From positions 682,001 to 746,000 of the forward strand of contig NZ_JAULRT010000062.1 of NCBI RefSeq assembly GCF_030518215.1: a DNA stretch of 64,000 nucleotides, read 5' to 3'. The first letter of the stretch is position 1. Each line of letters begins with the position of its first letter. The DNA comes from Gilvimarinus algae (lineage in GTDB: Bacteria; Pseudomonadota; Gammaproteobacteria; Pseudomonadales; Cellvibrionaceae). A model generated the notes under the pieces. That model saw only the letters and a program-made list of their open reading frames with translations. It ran no database searches and was not told where the DNA came from. The position numbers and the translations under genes were made by a program. Shown piece by piece: positions 40,093 through 49,730 of the stretch.

Positions 40093-40317
40093 TGTCTTTC
40101 TCCAAAAACAGTGTCACCCGAGCCTGGGCGCTGCCGACTCTGGGTGAGAAAATTCAGGGGATCGTTCTGGTTTGCAGCGCCTTGTTGGGCGCGGAACTGT
40201 ACAAAAACCAAGCCGCCGATAGTATCTCGATTCCGCACACTTGGCAAATACCCGGGTGGGCGTGTGAAGGCCGGGCGGGGCAATGGTAAACTCGCGCTTT
40301 TGCGCGGTGACCGGACT

Positions 40318-41886
40318 ATGAACGCGATTGAGCTCAGTGTGTTTGCCAGCCGTATGGCCGCCATCTGCGACGAGATGGGGGCCGTGCTCAAGTGCGCGGC
40401 TTTTTCCCCCAATATCAAGGATCGGTTGGATTTTTCCTGCGCGTTGTTTGATCGGCATGGCCAGCTCGCGGCACAGGCCGCCCATATCCCTGTGCATTTG
40501 GGCAGCATGGCCTACGCCATGGCCGACATCGTCGGCGAGATAGAGTGGCGGCCGGGGGATATGGTGGTACTCAACGATCCCTATCTCGGTGGCACGCACC
40601 TGCCGGATGTGACGGTCATCGCGCCGGTGTTTGTCGCTCAAACACTTGTTGGCTTTGTAGCCAATCGTGCACACCACGCTAATATCGGTGCTGACAGTCC
40701 CGGCTCTATGCCTATCTCCCGCTCTTTGGAAGAAGAGGGCGTAGTCATCGCCCCGACACTGTTGGTGAAACATGGGCAACCGGTAGAGGCCGTATTGAGA
40801 AAACTCTGCGGCACCGACACTAACGCCAATCATACCATCGCTGCACGCGGCGACTTTGCGGCTCAAATCAGCGCTTGCCGGCTGGGCGCCGAACGACTGG
40901 CGGCGCGCATAGAGAGCTTGGGGGCCAGCGCCTATGGGCTGGCGCTGGACTCGCTGAACGATTACGCCGAGCGGCTGGCGCGCGAGGCGCTCAGGGCTAT
41001 ACCCGATGGCGACTACTCGTTTACCGACTTTATGGATGACGACGGGCTGGGTCTCGAGGATATTCCCATCGCCGTCAGCCTCAGCGTCAGAGACGGGCAG
41101 GTAGTCGCGGACTTTTCCGGCACCGCGCGCCAAGTGCCAGGTAATATCAACTGCCCTTTATCGGTGGCGGCGGCCTCGGTTTTCTATGTATTGCGCTGCC
41201 TGATGCCGGAGCATACGCCGGCTTGCGCCGGCAGTTTTCGGCCCATCCAGCTGAGCGCTCCAGCCGGTTCTATGGTCAATGCCCGGCGCCCTGCCGCAGT
41301 GGCAGCGGGCAATGTGGAAACCTCTACGCGTATGGTCGACGCGCTGCTCGGTGCTCTGGCCTCGGCCCTCCCCGAGCGCATACCGGCGGCCAGCTCGGGG
41401 TCGATGAACAACTTGGCCATGGGCGCGGCAGCTACAGCGGCGCGCGGGCGCTGGGACTATTACGAAACCAACGGTGGGGGTATGGGGGCCGGACGCAACG
41501 GCGGGGGCCTCTCGGGTGTGCAGACGCATATGACCAATACGCTCAACACCCCCATTGAAAGCCTGGAGACTCACTACCCTCTACGCATAACGCGCTATGC
41601 CTTGCGCCGAGGCAGCGGAGGGGCGGGAGAGCGCTGCGGTGGGGATGGGCTGATTCGTGAGTATGAGTTTCTGGCGCCGGCGCAAGTCACCCTGCTCACC
41701 GAGCGGCGGCGCCACGCGCCCTGGCCGCTGGCCGGCGCAGAGCCGGGCCTGCGGGGAGAGAATCTGCTAAATGGTGATCCACTGCCGGCCAAAGTATCCC
41801 TGCACGTCGAGACGGGGGACCGCTTGACCCTAGCGACCGCAGGCGGCGGTGGATGGGGCCGGCCCCAACCCCAACGCAAGGATTGA
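40318..41886 (+). CDS. Hydantoinase B/5-oxoprolinase family protein (HyuB)
   Basis: 522 residues from ATG 40318. Matches the HyuB subunit: AAFSPNIKDRLDFSCALFDRHG near the start, PGDMVVLNDPYLGGTHLPDV, ANRAHHANIGADSPGSMP, and the C-terminal NGGGMGAGRNGG and LRRGSGGAGERCGGDG. HyuA/HyuB act together in ATP-dependent opening of hydantoin or 5-oxoproline rings, but no HyuA gene is adjacent. An ORF reaching back to 40111 includes unrelated residues and is rejected. Substrate unknown. Confidence 0.88.
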   Translation: MNAIELSVFASRMAAICDEMGAVLKCAAFSPNIKDRLDFSCALFDRHGQLAAQAAHIPVHLGSMAYAMADIVGEIEWRPGDMVVLNDPYLGGTHLPDVTVIAPVFVAQTLVGFVANRAHHANIGADSPGSMPISRSLEEEGVVIAPTLLVKHGQPVEAVLRKLCGTDTNANHTIAARGDFAAQISACRLGAERLAARIESLGASAYGLALDSLNDYAERLAREALRAIPDGDYSFTDFMDDDGLGLEDIPIAVSLSVRDGQVVADFSGTARQVPGNINCPLSVAAASVFYVLRCLMPEHTPACAGSFRPIQLSAPAGSMVNARRPAAVAAGNVETSTRMVDALLGALASALPERIPAASSGSMNNLAMGAAATAARGRWDYYETNGGGMGAGRNGGGLSGVQTHMTNTLNTPIESLETHYPLRITRYALRRGSGGAGERCGGDGLIREYEFLAPAQVTLLTERRRHAPWPLAGAEPGLRGENLLNGDPLPAKVSLHVETGDRLTLATAGGGGWGRPQPQRKD

Positions 41887-41897
41887 GCGCGCCGCCT

Positions 41898-44351
41898 ATG
41901 CCAGAAGCGTTACCTGACTTGCCCCTCAGTAACTTGCACAGTGCGTTTATGAACGCTCTCGGTGCCGGCAGTCTGTTGCTAGAGGCGGAGCCCGGTGCAG
42001 GAAAATCCACACTCGCGCCGCTTTGGGCACTTGATTGGGCGCGCGAGCGCGGCCAAGTCTGGCTGATTCAGCCTCGGGTGCTCCCGGCTGTGACCCTTGC
42101 GCACCGGCTGGCCAAGCTGTTGGATGAGCCGGTGGGCCAGTCCGTGGGCTATCAGGTGCCTTTTGATCGGCGCGCAGGCGCGAGCACCCGTTTGCTGGTG
42201 ATGACTCCCGGGATTTTGCTCCAGCGCCTGTTGGCTGAGCCGGAAATGGGCGGTGTAGCGGTGGTGATGCTCGATGAAATTCACGAGCGTTCGGTCAACC
42301 AGGACACCGCCTGGGCATTGCTGCAAGAAGCCGCCGTGCTTAACGAAAATTTGCAGCTGGTGCTGATGTCGGCAACCCCCGATGAAGCTTTGCGCCGCCA
42401 GGTCGATCAGTCACTCTACAGTCCCGGGCGCTGTTTCGCCGTCAGTGTGGATTACTGCCCGTCCCGCGAGCTGCGCGCCCGCCCCGAGCCTATCGCTGAG
42501 CAACTACTCAGGGCGTTAAAGCAGGCGCCGCACTGGCAGGAGCAGACGGTGCTGGTGTTTCTGCCGGGTTGGCGCGAGATTGAGGCGTGCCGCGAGGCAT
42601 TGAACCGGGAATGGGGCAATCTCGCGGTTTTCTGCCTGCACAGCCGGGTTGAGCGCGCCGAGCAGATGGCGGCCCTCGATCCCGCCCGCGGCCGTCGGGT
42701 GATTCTGGCCACCAATATTGCCGAGACCTCACTGACTATCGCCGATGTGACACTGGTGGTGGATTCCGGGCTGACGCGCGAGCCCGAGTACGAGCAGCGC
42801 ACGGGGGTTACTCGATTGCGTACCCGGCGTATCAGTGCCGCCAGCGCCGAGCAGCGCCGAGGCCGCGCGGGGCGTGTGCAGGCAGGGCACTGCCTGCGTC
42901 TGTGGTCGGCATCTGAACCCCTGGCGCCTCAGGCTCTACCGGAAATACGCCGCACCGACTATTTGCCCATGGCTCTGCGTTTGGCGCATTGGGGAACGCC
43001 CAGTGAACACTTGCCCTGGCTGGAGGCGCCGGGGACGCTGGCTCTGTCTCATGCGCGGGCCCACCTTCGCCGCTGGCAGCTGCTGGATGAGCAAAATGCG
43101 ATCACCCCGGCAGGACGCAAAGTCGCGCAGCTCGGCACCCATCCGCGTGTTGCCGCGCTCTTGTTGCACGGGCGCGATTACCTGATCGCCTCGCCCTGGC
43201 TATTGAGTCTGGCGCTGGCGCTGCACTTTGATCTGGCCGCCGAGGCGGATCTGGCGAGCTGGTTGTCTCTGGCGTGCGACACCTACCGACGAGAAAAGTC
43301 CTGGCGCCTACAGGCGCAGCGCTGGTGCCAGTGCCTTGCCGTGGAACTGTCGCCCGCGGCTTGCGATGATGCTGTCCCCGCGCCCCTGGCGGATAAGCTG
43401 GCTGAGGTGTTTGCCGACCGAATCGGGGTTTGCAGCGCCACTGGCCGTTACCGGCTCAATTCGGGTATCAGTGTTGAGATGGCTTGCCAGGCCGACTGGG
43501 CATTGGTGCTGCAGATTTCGGCCCGCGGTCAGGGGCACGGCGGTGTGGGGTTGCCAGTCAATTTGACCGAGGCGCGCAGGCGTGCGCTGGCCGAGAGTGA
43601 GGTTTCACTGGAGCAAGTCGGGCAGGGGCAGCGGCGGCGCTGGGTGCAGGTCACTCGCTATCGCATGGGCGGTGCAGTTGTCGATGAAAACAGGCGCAGC
43701 CTCGATGACGAGGAAGTACCCGCGGCGGTCATGGCGCATATTCGTCAGCAGGGTTTGACGCAGTTAAGCTGGAGCCGCTCGGCGCTGGCCCTACTGGTAC
43801 GAGCGAGGCTTGCCCATCAACATGAGCTCCTGGCTATGCCGGCGCTGGACTTGGTGTCCCTGGCCGGCGCATTTGAAGACAATTTGTTGGCCTTCTTACA
43901 CGCTGAGTCGGATGTGCAGTGCTTGCCGCTGCAGCAGGCGCTGGCCTTTTATATCGGTTATGACTTGATGGGGGAGCTCGATCGGTGGCTGCCCGATAGC
44001 CTGGTGCTACCCAGCGGACGCAGAATTGCCGTGGATTATTTGGGTGCGCATCCCGTCGCCGCTTTGGTGGCCGGCGAGCAGGTGCCAGCCCCCGTGGTGT
44101 CAGCCAAGTTGCAGGAGTTTTTTGGTGTCGACGCCTTTACCCTGCCGGCCAAGGGTGTTCCCCTGGCCCTGCAATTGTTGTCCCCGGCCGGGCGGCCGCT
44201 GGCGATAACCCGTGATCTTGGCTACTTCTGGCGGGAGGTGTACCCCGAGGTGCGCCGCGAGGTGCGTGGACGCTATGCCAAACACCCCTGGCCGGAAGAC
44301 CCTCTGGATCACGCCGCGACCGGGCTGACCAAAAAACGTTTACACGATTGA
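41898..44351 (+). CDS. hrpB: ATP-dependent RNA helicase HrpB
   Basis: About 817 residues. DEAH/RHA-type helicase: Walker A EPGAGKST (Lys36), DEIH box in MLDEIHERSV, SAT motif (VLMSATPD), LPGWREIE, LATNIAETSLTI and QRRGRAGR. The C-terminal half is the HrpB-specific region ending in GRYAKHPWPEDP. The ATP site is EPGAGKS rather than the usual PTGAGKS. In other bacteria HrpB is a nonessential RNA helicase. An upstream ATG at 41853 overlaps hyuB by 34 nt; 41898 aligns better with the E. coli start. Confidence 0.93.
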   Translation: MPEALPDLPLSNLHSAFMNALGAGSLLLEAEPGAGKSTLAPLWALDWARERGQVWLIQPRVLPAVTLAHRLAKLLDEPVGQSVGYQVPFDRRAGASTRLLVMTPGILLQRLLAEPEMGGVAVVMLDEIHERSVNQDTAWALLQEAAVLNENLQLVLMSATPDEALRRQVDQSLYSPGRCFAVSVDYCPSRELRARPEPIAEQLLRALKQAPHWQEQTVLVFLPGWREIEACREALNREWGNLAVFCLHSRVERAEQMAALDPARGRRVILATNIAETSLTIADVTLVVDSGLTREPEYEQRTGVTRLRTRRISAASAEQRRGRAGRVQAGHCLRLWSASEPLAPQALPEIRRTDYLPMALRLAHWGTPSEHLPWLEAPGTLALSHARAHLRRWQLLDEQNAITPAGRKVAQLGTHPRVAALLLHGRDYLIASPWLLSLALALHFDLAAEADLASWLSLACDTYRREKSWRLQAQRWCQCLAVELSPAACDDAVPAPLADKLAEVFADRIGVCSATGRYRLNSGISVEMACQADWALVLQISARGQGHGGVGLPVNLTEARRRALAESEVSLEQVGQGQRRRWVQVTRYRMGGAVVDENRRSLDDEEVPAAVMAHIRQQGLTQLSWSRSALALLVRARLAHQHELLAMPALDLVSLAGAFEDNLLAFLHAESDVQCLPLQQALAFYIGYDLMGELDRWLPDSLVLPSGRRIAVDYLGAHPVAALVAGEQVPAPVVSAKLQEFFGVDAFTLPAKGVPLALQLLSPAGRPLAITRDLGYFWREVYPEVRREVRGRYAKHPWPEDPLDHAATGLTKKRLHD

Positions 44352-44363
44352 CGGAAGAGTTTG

Positions 44364-46397
44364 ATGAATGTGGTTAAACGATGCACGGTATTGGTTGCAT
44401 GGGTGCTAATGGCCAGTGTTTTGCCTGCGAAGGGGCAGAGTCTCGGTGCGATAGACGAGACGGTGATTGTAACGGCCAACCGTGAACCGCAGCCCTGGCG
44501 TCTCTCATCCGGCGCGGTGGATGTGGTATCCGAGACTGCGCAATTGCCTGGTTTTCGCTTTGACAGTGCAGAGCTCCTCGCCGGTCTCCCGGGTGTCCAG
44601 GCGGACTCGCGCTCCAATTTCGCTCAGGATACTCGCATCAGCTTGCGTGGTTTTGGCGCCCGCTCGGCCTTCGGGGTGAGGGGCATCAACATGCGAGTGG
44701 ACGAGATCCCCCTGACCATGCCGGATGGGCAGAGCCAGACCTCCAGTATCGCGCTGGATACTGTGGCCAGTGCCGAAGTGTTACGCGGACCTCTCGCCGT
44801 GCTCTATGGTAACGGGGCCGGAGGGGTCATTGCCTTTCGCACCGAGGCGCCGAAGAGCTCGCGCTTGGGGCTGCTGGCCAGCGCCGGAGATGCCCGGCAG
44901 CGCCGCTACCGCGTGCGCGGCGAGTGGGCCGGTGAGCGGGCGGCGGCGCGGGTCCAGGCCAGTCAATTTACGACCGACGGCTTTCGTGATCACTCCAGTG
45001 CCGAGCGCAATCAGTTTACCGGCCAGTGGTTTTATCGCAGCGATACCGGCATGGCGCTGGTTGCCCGCGCCGATATCAGCCGCGATCCGCACACCGAAGA
45101 TCCGCAGGGCCTGACCTACGAGCAGTGGTTGGCGGACGATACTCAGGTGCACCCGGTGGCCGAGCGGTTTGATCCGCGCAAATCCATTGATCATCGCCAG
45201 GTCTCTGTCAGTGCGTCTCAACCGACCGCTTGGGGCAGTTGGCAACTTGCCGGTTGGGCGGGTGAGAGGAGCATTGAGCAGTTTCTGAGTTTTCCCGGTG
45301 ACGGGGAAAACGACAACGGCGCCGTGATCGATTTAGCTCGGGATTTTTCCGGCATCAACGGGCGCCTCTCCCGGCATTTTGGTTCCTTGGAGTGGTCAGC
45401 GGGCTTCGAGCTGGCGCAAATGCAGGACAGACGCCTGGGACTGGTCAACGATTTGGGCGAGCGTGGAGCACTCAAGCGCGATGAGCTCGGGGAGGTGAGC
45501 AACCGGGATGTTTACACGGGTCTTGCCTGGCAGCCCTTACCCGCTTGGCGCTTTCAGGCCGGGGCGCGCTTTAACAGTGTGCTTTTTGATGTGCGTGACG
45601 ATTACATCACTGATACAAACCCGGATGACTCCGGCCGCCGGGAGTACTCTGAGCCGTCCTACGCGCTTGGCGCGAGCTATGGTAAGGGCGACTGGCGGCT
45701 CTATGCCAGTGCAGGGGAGGGGTTTGAGACCCCGACGCTCACAGAGCTGGCGTATCGCAACGAAGGGACCGGGCTCAATCTTGAGCTCGATAGCTCACGT
45801 AACCGCCAGGCTGAACTTGGCTGGCGCTCGGAGACTGAGGCGCTGGTGGCCAGCGTGACGGGATTTGTGGTCGCAAGCCGCGATGAGTTGGTCGTCGATC
45901 AATCCGAGGGTGGGCGCACGACCTACCGCAATGGTGCCGAGACCCGGCGGGAGGGGCTCGAGGTCCTGCTCGATTGGTCGCTGCACGAGCAGTGGAACTG
46001 GCGCCTGGGCGCCACCCTATTAAAGGCGCGATATACCGCTGGTCCCTACAGGGGTAACCGACTGCCGGGAGTCGCCCAGGAAACACTCTATAGTAAGCTG
46101 GATTGGTCGGTGGCGGGTGAGCGCCTGATGCTCACACTGGCGACACAGTATCGCGGCGATATCGCCAGTGGAGACGATAATCTGGAGGTCGTGCCGGGTG
46201 CCTTAACCTGGGATCTGGCGGCTCAGTCCCGTTACCGCTGGGGTGCCACCGGCCTATCCCTTTGGGCGAAGTTGGTCAACGTGACTGATAAAAAGTATGT
46301 TGGTTCGGTGATCGTCAATCAGAGCCGGGGTCGCACCATCGAGCCGGCTCCGGGCCGTCAAATCAATGTCGGGATAGAACTGATCCGCCAATGGTAA
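44364..46397 (+). CDS. TonB-dependent outer-membrane receptor
   Basis: 677 residues. Signal peptide (VLVAWVLMASVLPAKGQS), TonB box ETVIVTA, plug with LLAGLPGVQ, ISLRGFGARS and VLRGPLAVLYGNGAGGVI, then a barrel with FETPTLTELAYRN and a C-terminal strand ending ...IELIRQW. The plug is of the siderophore/cobalamin/metal type, unlike the larger sugar-type receptor at 14395. ATG 44364 has GGAAGAG upstream. The gene starts 12 bp after hrpB and is probably co-transcribed with it. Ligand unknown; no Fur box was seen next to it. Confidence 0.92.
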   Translation: MNVVKRCTVLVAWVLMASVLPAKGQSLGAIDETVIVTANREPQPWRLSSGAVDVVSETAQLPGFRFDSAELLAGLPGVQADSRSNFAQDTRISLRGFGARSAFGVRGINMRVDEIPLTMPDGQSQTSSIALDTVASAEVLRGPLAVLYGNGAGGVIAFRTEAPKSSRLGLLASAGDARQRRYRVRGEWAGERAAARVQASQFTTDGFRDHSSAERNQFTGQWFYRSDTGMALVARADISRDPHTEDPQGLTYEQWLADDTQVHPVAERFDPRKSIDHRQVSVSASQPTAWGSWQLAGWAGERSIEQFLSFPGDGENDNGAVIDLARDFSGINGRLSRHFGSLEWSAGFELAQMQDRRLGLVNDLGERGALKRDELGEVSNRDVYTGLAWQPLPAWRFQAGARFNSVLFDVRDDYITDTNPDDSGRREYSEPSYALGASYGKGDWRLYASAGEGFETPTLTELAYRNEGTGLNLELDSSRNRQAELGWRSETEALVASVTGFVVASRDELVVDQSEGGRTTYRNGAETRREGLEVLLDWSLHEQWNWRLGATLLKARYTAGPYRGNRLPGVAQETLYSKLDWSVAGERLMLTLATQYRGDIASGDDNLEVVPGALTWDLAAQSRYRWGATGLSLWAKLVNVTDKKYVGSVIVNQSRGRTIEPAPGRQINVGIELIRQW

Positions 46398-46791
46398 CGC
46401 TGTCACAAGCCTGGCTTTAGCGACAAGGTGGTTCGAGGGCGGAGGTGATGGGTAAAAAAGCGCAAATTTTGAGCGAAAGTGGCAATTTCTTGCGTTTATA
46501 GAGTCCCAATTGTCAGCTTTATGGGTTATCATGACCCAACTGTCTGATGGGATTGATCCGCGCCGAGGGTGTTAATGTTCAATCCACCCTCCAAGACAGG
46601 TTGTCATTCCGGTGACAACCGCAGGGAATGCTGGCGACGAGTGATTTGGATCAGGTGCCGCGGTGCGGTAGAATAGAATACCTGAGTAAGCCGCTAGGTT
46701 ATTCTGGTTTCTTATTCGACTCACCCCAGGCCGCTTCGGAGTGTTTACAGTCCGAGCGGTTGATCTGAAGCTACAGAGGTACGCAGTGTCT
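46398..46791. other. Non-coding region with two hairpins upstream of grxD
   Basis: Two neighbouring inverted repeats: AGGGTG (46566-46571) with CACCCT (46585-46590), and an 8-bp perfect stem GGTTGTCA (46599-46606) with TGACAACC (46613-46620). Neither is followed by a T run, so they may form a structured leader or small RNA rather than a terminator. No protein-coding potential was recognised. Confidence 0.45.
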
Positions 46792-47121
46792 ATGGACGTG
46801 ATGGAAACCATCAAACAGCAGATTTCGGAGAACCCGGTCATTTTGTATATGAAGGGCTCTCCAAACGCCCCGCAATGCGGGTTTTCCCAGCGCACATCGC
46901 AGGCCGTGATGAGCTGCGGGAAACGATTTGCTTACGTGGATGTTCTGGCCAACCCAGAGATTCGCGAAGGCCTCAAGCAGTACGCCAATTGGCCGACTTA
47001 TCCTCAGTTGTGGGTGGGCGGCGAGCTGGTAGGCGGTTGCGATATTGTGACCGAGATGTACGAGAATGGCGAGCTCAAGACGTTGATTGAGTCCGCTGTT
47101 CCCGCCGATTCTTCTGATTGA
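46792..47121 (+). CDS. grxD: Monothiol glutaredoxin, Grx4/GrxD type
   Basis: 109 residues. CGFS active site in GSPNAPQCGFSQ, followed by YANWPTYPQLWVGGELVGGCDI, which closely matches E. coli Grx4. CGFS glutaredoxins bind a [2Fe-2S] cluster with glutathione and deliver it with BolA-type partners. Start is ambiguous: GTG 46786 has GAGG at a better distance (6 nt), while ATG 46792 is 12 nt from it. Confidence 0.95.
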   Translation: MDVMETIKQQISENPVILYMKGSPNAPQCGFSQRTSQAVMSCGKRFAYVDVLANPEIREGLKQYANWPTYPQLWVGGELVGGCDIVTEMYENGELKTLIESAVPADSSD

Positions 47122-47194
47122 TTCATGCTCCTGTTGGGGCGGCTCCCTTCACCGGGCGCTGCCCATTTCTTTTTCTGGGGTCCCGCTTTTTTAC

Positions 47195-47533
47195 TTACCC
47201 GTATAGAGACCAGGCATAGAGCGCCAGCAAAATCAGTGAAACGCCGCTGAAAACCATCAGCGCGAGTCCGAGTTTTCGGTGTGGTCTTTCAACCACTTCT
47301 ACTTCGCCGTCGCTTTTCAACCAGTGGGCCATCCAGGCTGCGTTCTTTGATTTCAGCAGTCGAATCTCCATTTCTTTTAGTTCCCGAATTTTCGCTTCGT
47401 ACTCCTGCCTTTGGGCACCGCTAGCCTGTTCGCGAAGCTGGTAGAGCTGATCGAGCTTTGTGGTCAGTGCGGCATGGTTTTTATCCAGCCGGGCGCTCAG
47501 TTCCGTCAATCGCTTATCAGCTTTGTGAGTCAC
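47195..47533 (-). CDS. Small coiled-coil protein with C-terminal membrane helix
   Basis: 112 residues. Residues about 5-63 are a continuous charged heptad helix (RLTELSARLDKNHAALTTKL, EYEAKIRELKEMEIRLLKSK). A C-terminal transmembrane helix follows (LGLALMVFSGVSLILLALYAW). It looks like a tail-anchored inner-membrane protein. Function not recognised. It faces grxD convergently and lpxL divergently. Confidence 0.72.
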   Translation of the reverse strand: MTHKADKRLTELSARLDKNHAALTTKLDQLYQLREQASGAQRQEYEAKIRELKEMEIRLLKSKNAAWMAHWLKSDGEVEVVERPHRKLGLALMVFSGVSLILLALYAWSLYG

Positions 47534-47619
47534 AGTAGCTTCTCTTGTCGTGGGTAGGCGTTAGCAACCCTAGCAGATAGCGCAGGCGTGTGGCTAGCAC
47601 CACAACCGGGTGCAGCTCC

Positions 47620-47628
47620 TGCTATAAT
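47620..47628 (+). promoter_or_regulatory. Extended -10 promoter of lpxL
   Basis: TGCTATAAT is a perfect extended -10 element (TGN-TATAAT), 57 bp before the lpxL ATG. No good -35 is 17 bp upstream, as is usual for extended -10 promoters. Confidence 0.6.
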
Positions 47629-47684
47629 CGCGGCCATTTAAAGCGGTGTCGAGATGTCGACCGCTGGGACGAAGAAGGCAGGCA

Positions 47685-48635
47685 ATGGCAAGTCGCAAGC
47701 AAAAGGTAAAACGCCCGTTAACTGGCTTTTGGCATCCGCGTTATTGGGGTACCTGGTGCGCCCTGGGTGTGTTTGTGTTGGTGGCCCATCTTCCCCTGTC
47801 GTTTACCCGGCGTCTCGGTGTTTTGCTGGGATCGTTGTTTTATCGCTACGCGAGCTCGCGCCGCAGAATCACCGAGGTGAATGTGGCCCTGTGCTTTCCT
47901 GAGCTGTCGGAAGCCGAGCGTCAGGAGCGGGTAAAGCACATTCTGCGCAACGTGGGGCTGAGCTTTATCGAAACGGCCGTTGCCTTATGGGCGCCCGAGC
48001 GCAAGTTTAAGGGCCTGTATACTCTTAAAGGGGTAGAGATTCTGCAGCGCCTTGAAGCTGAAGGGCGAGGCGTCCTGTTGCTCGGCGGTCACTACACCAC
48101 CTTGGATATGGCGGGGCGGATCATGGGGCTGAATATTCAGTGCGATATGATCTATCGGGTGGACCGCAATCCTCTTCTTGCCGAGGCCATGGCCCGGGCG
48201 CGCGAGAGCTATTCGGGCAGTGCGATTCCCAGAGATGATGTTCGCCAACTGGTCAGAAATTTGCGCCGCGGTCATCGTATTTGGTATGCGCCGGACCAAG
48301 ACTATGGTGTTGCCAATACGGTTTTTGCGCCGTTTTTTGGTATTGCTGCTGCTACCGTAACGGCAACGGCGCGCATGGCGCAAATGGGTCGCGCCGCGGT
48401 GGTGCCCTTCGAGCATTACCGCGACGAGCAGGGTATTTATCACGTGCAAATCAAAGAGCCCTTGGCGAATTTCCCCAGCGGAGATGACGAGACGGATGCC
48501 GCTCGCGCCAACGCTGTGGTCGAATCGGTGGTGCGCCGCTACCCCGAGCAGTACCTTTGGGTGCACCGGCGCTTTAAAACCCGGCCCGAGGGGGAGATTT
48601 CCCCCTATCCACCGAGAAAGAGGAAAGCACGTTAA
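47685..48635 (+). CDS. lpxL: Lipid A biosynthesis lauroyl-type acyltransferase (LpxL/HtrB family)
   Basis: 316 residues from ATG 47685 (AAGG about 6 nt upstream). One N-terminal membrane helix (WCALGVFVLVAHLPLSF), then the HxxxxD acyltransferase motif GGHYTTLD, the YRVDRNPLLAEAM block and YAPDQDYG. It adds a secondary acyl chain to Kdo2-lipid IVA at the inner membrane. LpxL is the best guess; the LpxM-type paralogue cannot be excluded by eye. Confidence 0.93.
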   Translation: MASRKQKVKRPLTGFWHPRYWGTWCALGVFVLVAHLPLSFTRRLGVLLGSLFYRYASSRRRITEVNVALCFPELSEAERQERVKHILRNVGLSFIETAVALWAPERKFKGLYTLKGVEILQRLEAEGRGVLLLGGHYTTLDMAGRIMGLNIQCDMIYRVDRNPLLAEAMARARESYSGSAIPRDDVRQLVRNLRRGHRIWYAPDQDYGVANTVFAPFFGIAAATVTATARMAQMGRAAVVPFEHYRDEQGIYHVQIKEPLANFPSGDDETDAARANAVVESVVRRYPEQYLWVHRRFKTRPEGEISPYPPRKRKAR

Positions 48636-48754
48636 TAGCCGCAGGCCCCGGCGCTGGTTTGTTCTGCCGAAGTGATAGTTTTGCGGCGCTGTGAATTGAC
48701 GCCCTTAACCGGGTACACTTAATGCGGTTCGTCGTTCGTTTGGGAGTGCGAAGC

Positions 48755-49708
48755 ATGCTGAGAATGTTTGATATCCAGGGCGCCAAGTTGCGGGATCAGA
48801 ATGTCGACCCTGACAATGTGCGATCCGCCATGAGTTCGGCCGTCTGGATTGATGCTCATGAGCCCACGGACGAAGAGCGCGAGCAGCTCAATACCTTTTT
48901 GCGGGCTGAGTTGCCGGAGTCTGACGATGTGGAGGAAATTGAATTCTCCGCCCGGTATTTTCTCGATTCGGCCGGCATACACGTCCACTCCTTGTTTCTC
49001 TCGCCCACAGAGGGTCGCCACAGCACAACCACCGTGGCTTTTATTCTGCAGGACAAGCGTTTGTTAACCCTGCGCGACGGTGAGCTGGCCGATTTTCGGC
49101 TGTTGCGTATGCGCGCCCGGCGCGGTCAGGTTCAGGCCCACTCGCCGCAAGACTTGCTGATTACCATGTTCGAGCAAAAGGTGGAGAATCTGGCCGATGT
49201 GCTGGAAGACATACACCGCAAGCTTGAGGATGTCAGCCATACCGTGCTGGAAGATGACGACGCGGATCTGGAGGATGCCATCGATCGGCTGGCGAAACTG
49301 GAGGACAGTAACGGTAAAATCCGCTTGTGTCTGATGGATACTCAACGTTCCATTTCCTTTTTGCAGCGCCATTTGCGCGAACACTTTGAGTTGCAGGAGA
49401 CCGCCCGGGAAATTAAGCGTGATGTGGATACGCTTATGTCGCACACTGCCTTTTTGTTCGACAAAATTAACTTTTTGATGGACTCCACCCAAGGTTTTAT
49501 CAACATTGAGCAGAACCAGATCATCAAGACCTTCTCCATTGCGGCAGTGATTTTCCTGCCGCCGACCGTGGTGGCCAGTTTTTACGGGATGAATTTTGAG
49601 TTTATTCCCGGTTTGCACTGGGAGTGGGGTTATCTGACGGGCACCCTGGTTATGGTCATTTCGGCTATTGCACCGCTTTGGTATTTCAAACGTAAAGACT
49701 GGTTGTAA
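48755..49708 (+). CDS. corA: CorA family magnesium/cobalt transporter
   Basis: 317 residues from ATG 48755 (GGGAG 8 nt upstream; opens MLRMFDIQGAKL, like E. coli MLSAFQLENNRL). A large cytoplasmic funnel domain with long helices leads to two C-terminal transmembrane segments, the first ending in the YGMN selectivity motif, and a basic C-terminus (YFKRKDWL). It forms a homopentameric Mg2+ channel. Zinc-transporting ZntB relatives share the fold. Confidence 0.93.
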   Translation: MLRMFDIQGAKLRDQNVDPDNVRSAMSSAVWIDAHEPTDEEREQLNTFLRAELPESDDVEEIEFSARYFLDSAGIHVHSLFLSPTEGRHSTTTVAFILQDKRLLTLRDGELADFRLLRMRARRGQVQAHSPQDLLITMFEQKVENLADVLEDIHRKLEDVSHTVLEDDDADLEDAIDRLAKLEDSNGKIRLCLMDTQRSISFLQRHLREHFELQETAREIKRDVDTLMSHTAFLFDKINFLMDSTQGFINIEQNQIIKTFSIAAVIFLPPTVVASFYGMNFEFIPGLHWEWGYLTGTLVMVISAIAPLWYFKRKDWL

Positions 49709-49730
49709 CGTTTGAAAACCGGAGGGACAA

